DNA of 64,000 bases from Duganella sp. CF402 (GTDB taxonomy: Bacteria; Pseudomonadota; Gammaproteobacteria; Burkholderiales; Burkholderiaceae_D), in the NCBI RefSeq assembly GCF_900109645.1, contig NZ_FOBG01000001.1, positions 1,736,001 through 1,800,000 of the forward strand, read 5' to 3'. Each line of letters opens with the position of its first letter. The stretch's first letter is position 1. The position numbers and the translations under genes were made by a program. This document shows positions 63,387 to 64,000 of the stretch, in pieces. A model generated the notes under the pieces. That model did not search any database. It had not been told where the DNA came from and worked only from the letters and a program-made list of their open reading frames with translations.

Positions 63387-64000
63387 TGCTGGCGTCGGGC
63401 TTGCTCACCGTGCCGCTGCGCACCTGCGCGACGGCGGCAGCCACCGCCCGCGCCACATTGCGCACCTCTTGCTGCAGCGATTCGTCCTTGTCGAGCGCTT
63501 CGTGGCTGTCGGCATAGGGCTTGTAATAGCCCACATAGCGGTCCAATGCCGACAGCTGGCCGGCATCGATTAAGCCCATCCAGTCCAGCCAGTCCGCCAG
63601 GTTGCGGCGCAGGCTTTCCGTGCCTGCCACGTCCCCATGCACGACCAGCCCGTAGGCGCGGCCTGCCAGGTGCTTGGGATAGTCCCAGCCCTTCAGCTCC
63701 AGCGCCTTGGCCTCGGCGGCCTTTTTGCCGTGCGTGCTGGTGGGATCGGGATTGCCGCCGTCGGCGCACACCAGCCGGTCGATCATCAGCTTGAGCGGGG
63801 ACGGAGCCTGATACCAATACACCGGCGTCAGGATGATGACGCCGTGCGCCGCCACCCATTTCTCGTAGATTTCCGCCATCCAGTCGCTAGTCTGGCGCGT
63901 GGCGTGATTCGGGTAGCAGCTGCACGGCCAGTGACACAGGGGCATGGCAGTCGATACGCAGCCTTTGCAGGGATGGATGTGCAGGTCGTAGCTGGAAGTC
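63364..64000 (-). CDS. NAD(P)H-dependent FMN reductase / flavodoxin-fold protein, 5' end outside the window
   Basis: The frame is open through base 64000, so the N terminus with the FMN phosphate-binding loop lies beyond the window. The visible 211 residues include IHPCKGCVSTAMPLCHWPC, MAEIYEKWVAAHGVIILTPV, YWYQAPSPLKLMIDRLVCAD and GRAYGLVVHGDVAG. These are typical of the NADPH-dependent FMN reductase group with a CxxC-type segment near the flavin. The group includes azoreductase-, chromate- or quinone-reductase-like enzymes; the substrate is unknown. Its 3' end overlaps the MFS gene. Confidence 0.85.
   Translation of the reverse strand, partial: TSSYDLHIHPCKGCVSTAMPLCHWPCSCYPNHATRQTSDWMAEIYEKWVAAHGVIILTPVYWYQAPSPLKLMIDRLVCADGGNPDPTSTHGKKAAEAKALELKGWDYPKHLAGRAYGLVVHGDVAGTESLRRNLADWLDWMGLIDAGQLSALDRYVGYYKPYADSHEALDKDESLQQEVRNVARAVAAAVAQVRSGTVSKPDASITPVRPK

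Noticed and set aside
1..64000. tRNA, rRNA, insertion sequences, phage genes, attachment sites
   Set aside because: I found no transposase or integrase motifs, no tRNA-like clover sequence and no rRNA; the flagellar locus shows no flanking repeats within the window.

Overview
The window is high-GC DNA with tightly packed, often overlapping genes. The protein families (flagellar proteins, RecC-B-D, several giant hybrid kinases, LysE, DHA2 MFS) suggest a betaproteobacterium, most likely Oxalobacteraceae of the Massilia/Duganella/Telluria type. The genus is inferred from protein character only; no rRNA or tRNA gene is present. I see no insertion sequence, phage gene, CRISPR array or attachment site.

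Region 1 (1-24275) is a flagellar locus of 29 genes: fliF(partial)-G-H-I-J, then fliD-S-T-K-L-A-motA-motB, then flgM-N and a stand-alone flagellar muramidase, flgA on the opposite strand, flgB-C-D-E-F-G-H-I-J(N-half)-K-L, and a last uncharacterised gene. The block fliD/S/T/K/L/sigma28/motA/motB, and an extra gene directly after flgL, match the order known for lateral (Flag-2, laf/lfg/lfi) flagella of enterics, Vibrio and Aeromonas. They do not match the usual primary polar cluster. The locus carries its own sigma28, anti-sigma28, stator and tip proteins. No flagellin is present in the window; export genes, the rest of the C-ring and probably flagellin lie elsewhere.

Region 2 (24272-34335) is mixed accessory sequence: a PAS-GGDEF-EAL protein, a cystine-type ABC permease plus binding protein without an ATPase, a small membrane protein, a Tat/lipoprotein DUF882 peptidase-like protein, a stand-alone TonB C-terminal domain protein, a degenerate EAL protein, a YafJ-type amidotransferase, a GNAT acetyltransferase with a Cys-rich tail, a sulfate-binding protein and a PBP7-like endopeptidase. 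Region 3 (34454-43525) is the recC-recB-recD repair operon on the minus strand.

Region 4 (43562-54627) is a signalling island. A CHASE/PAS hybrid kinase is divergent from a three-gene overlapping operon: a REC-GGDEF-EAL regulator, a 1,600-residue poly-HAMP hybrid kinase with three receivers, and a CheR-like protein that has lost its SAM-binding motif. Region 5 (54701-64000) has an M1 aminopeptidase, an intergenic region with an orphan minus-strand terminator, a YceI-like lipoprotein, a LysE exporter, a 7TM-DISM hybrid kinase overlapping a DHA2 MFS transporter, and a partial flavodoxin-fold reductase.

The common themes are surface motility and c-di-GMP. Three EAL proteins each depart from the catalytic consensus in a different way. 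The most likely under-described material is the Flag-2-like locus with its terminal flagellin-like gene, the poly-HAMP/pseudo-CheR operon and the structured intergenic region at about 57.4-57.6 kb.
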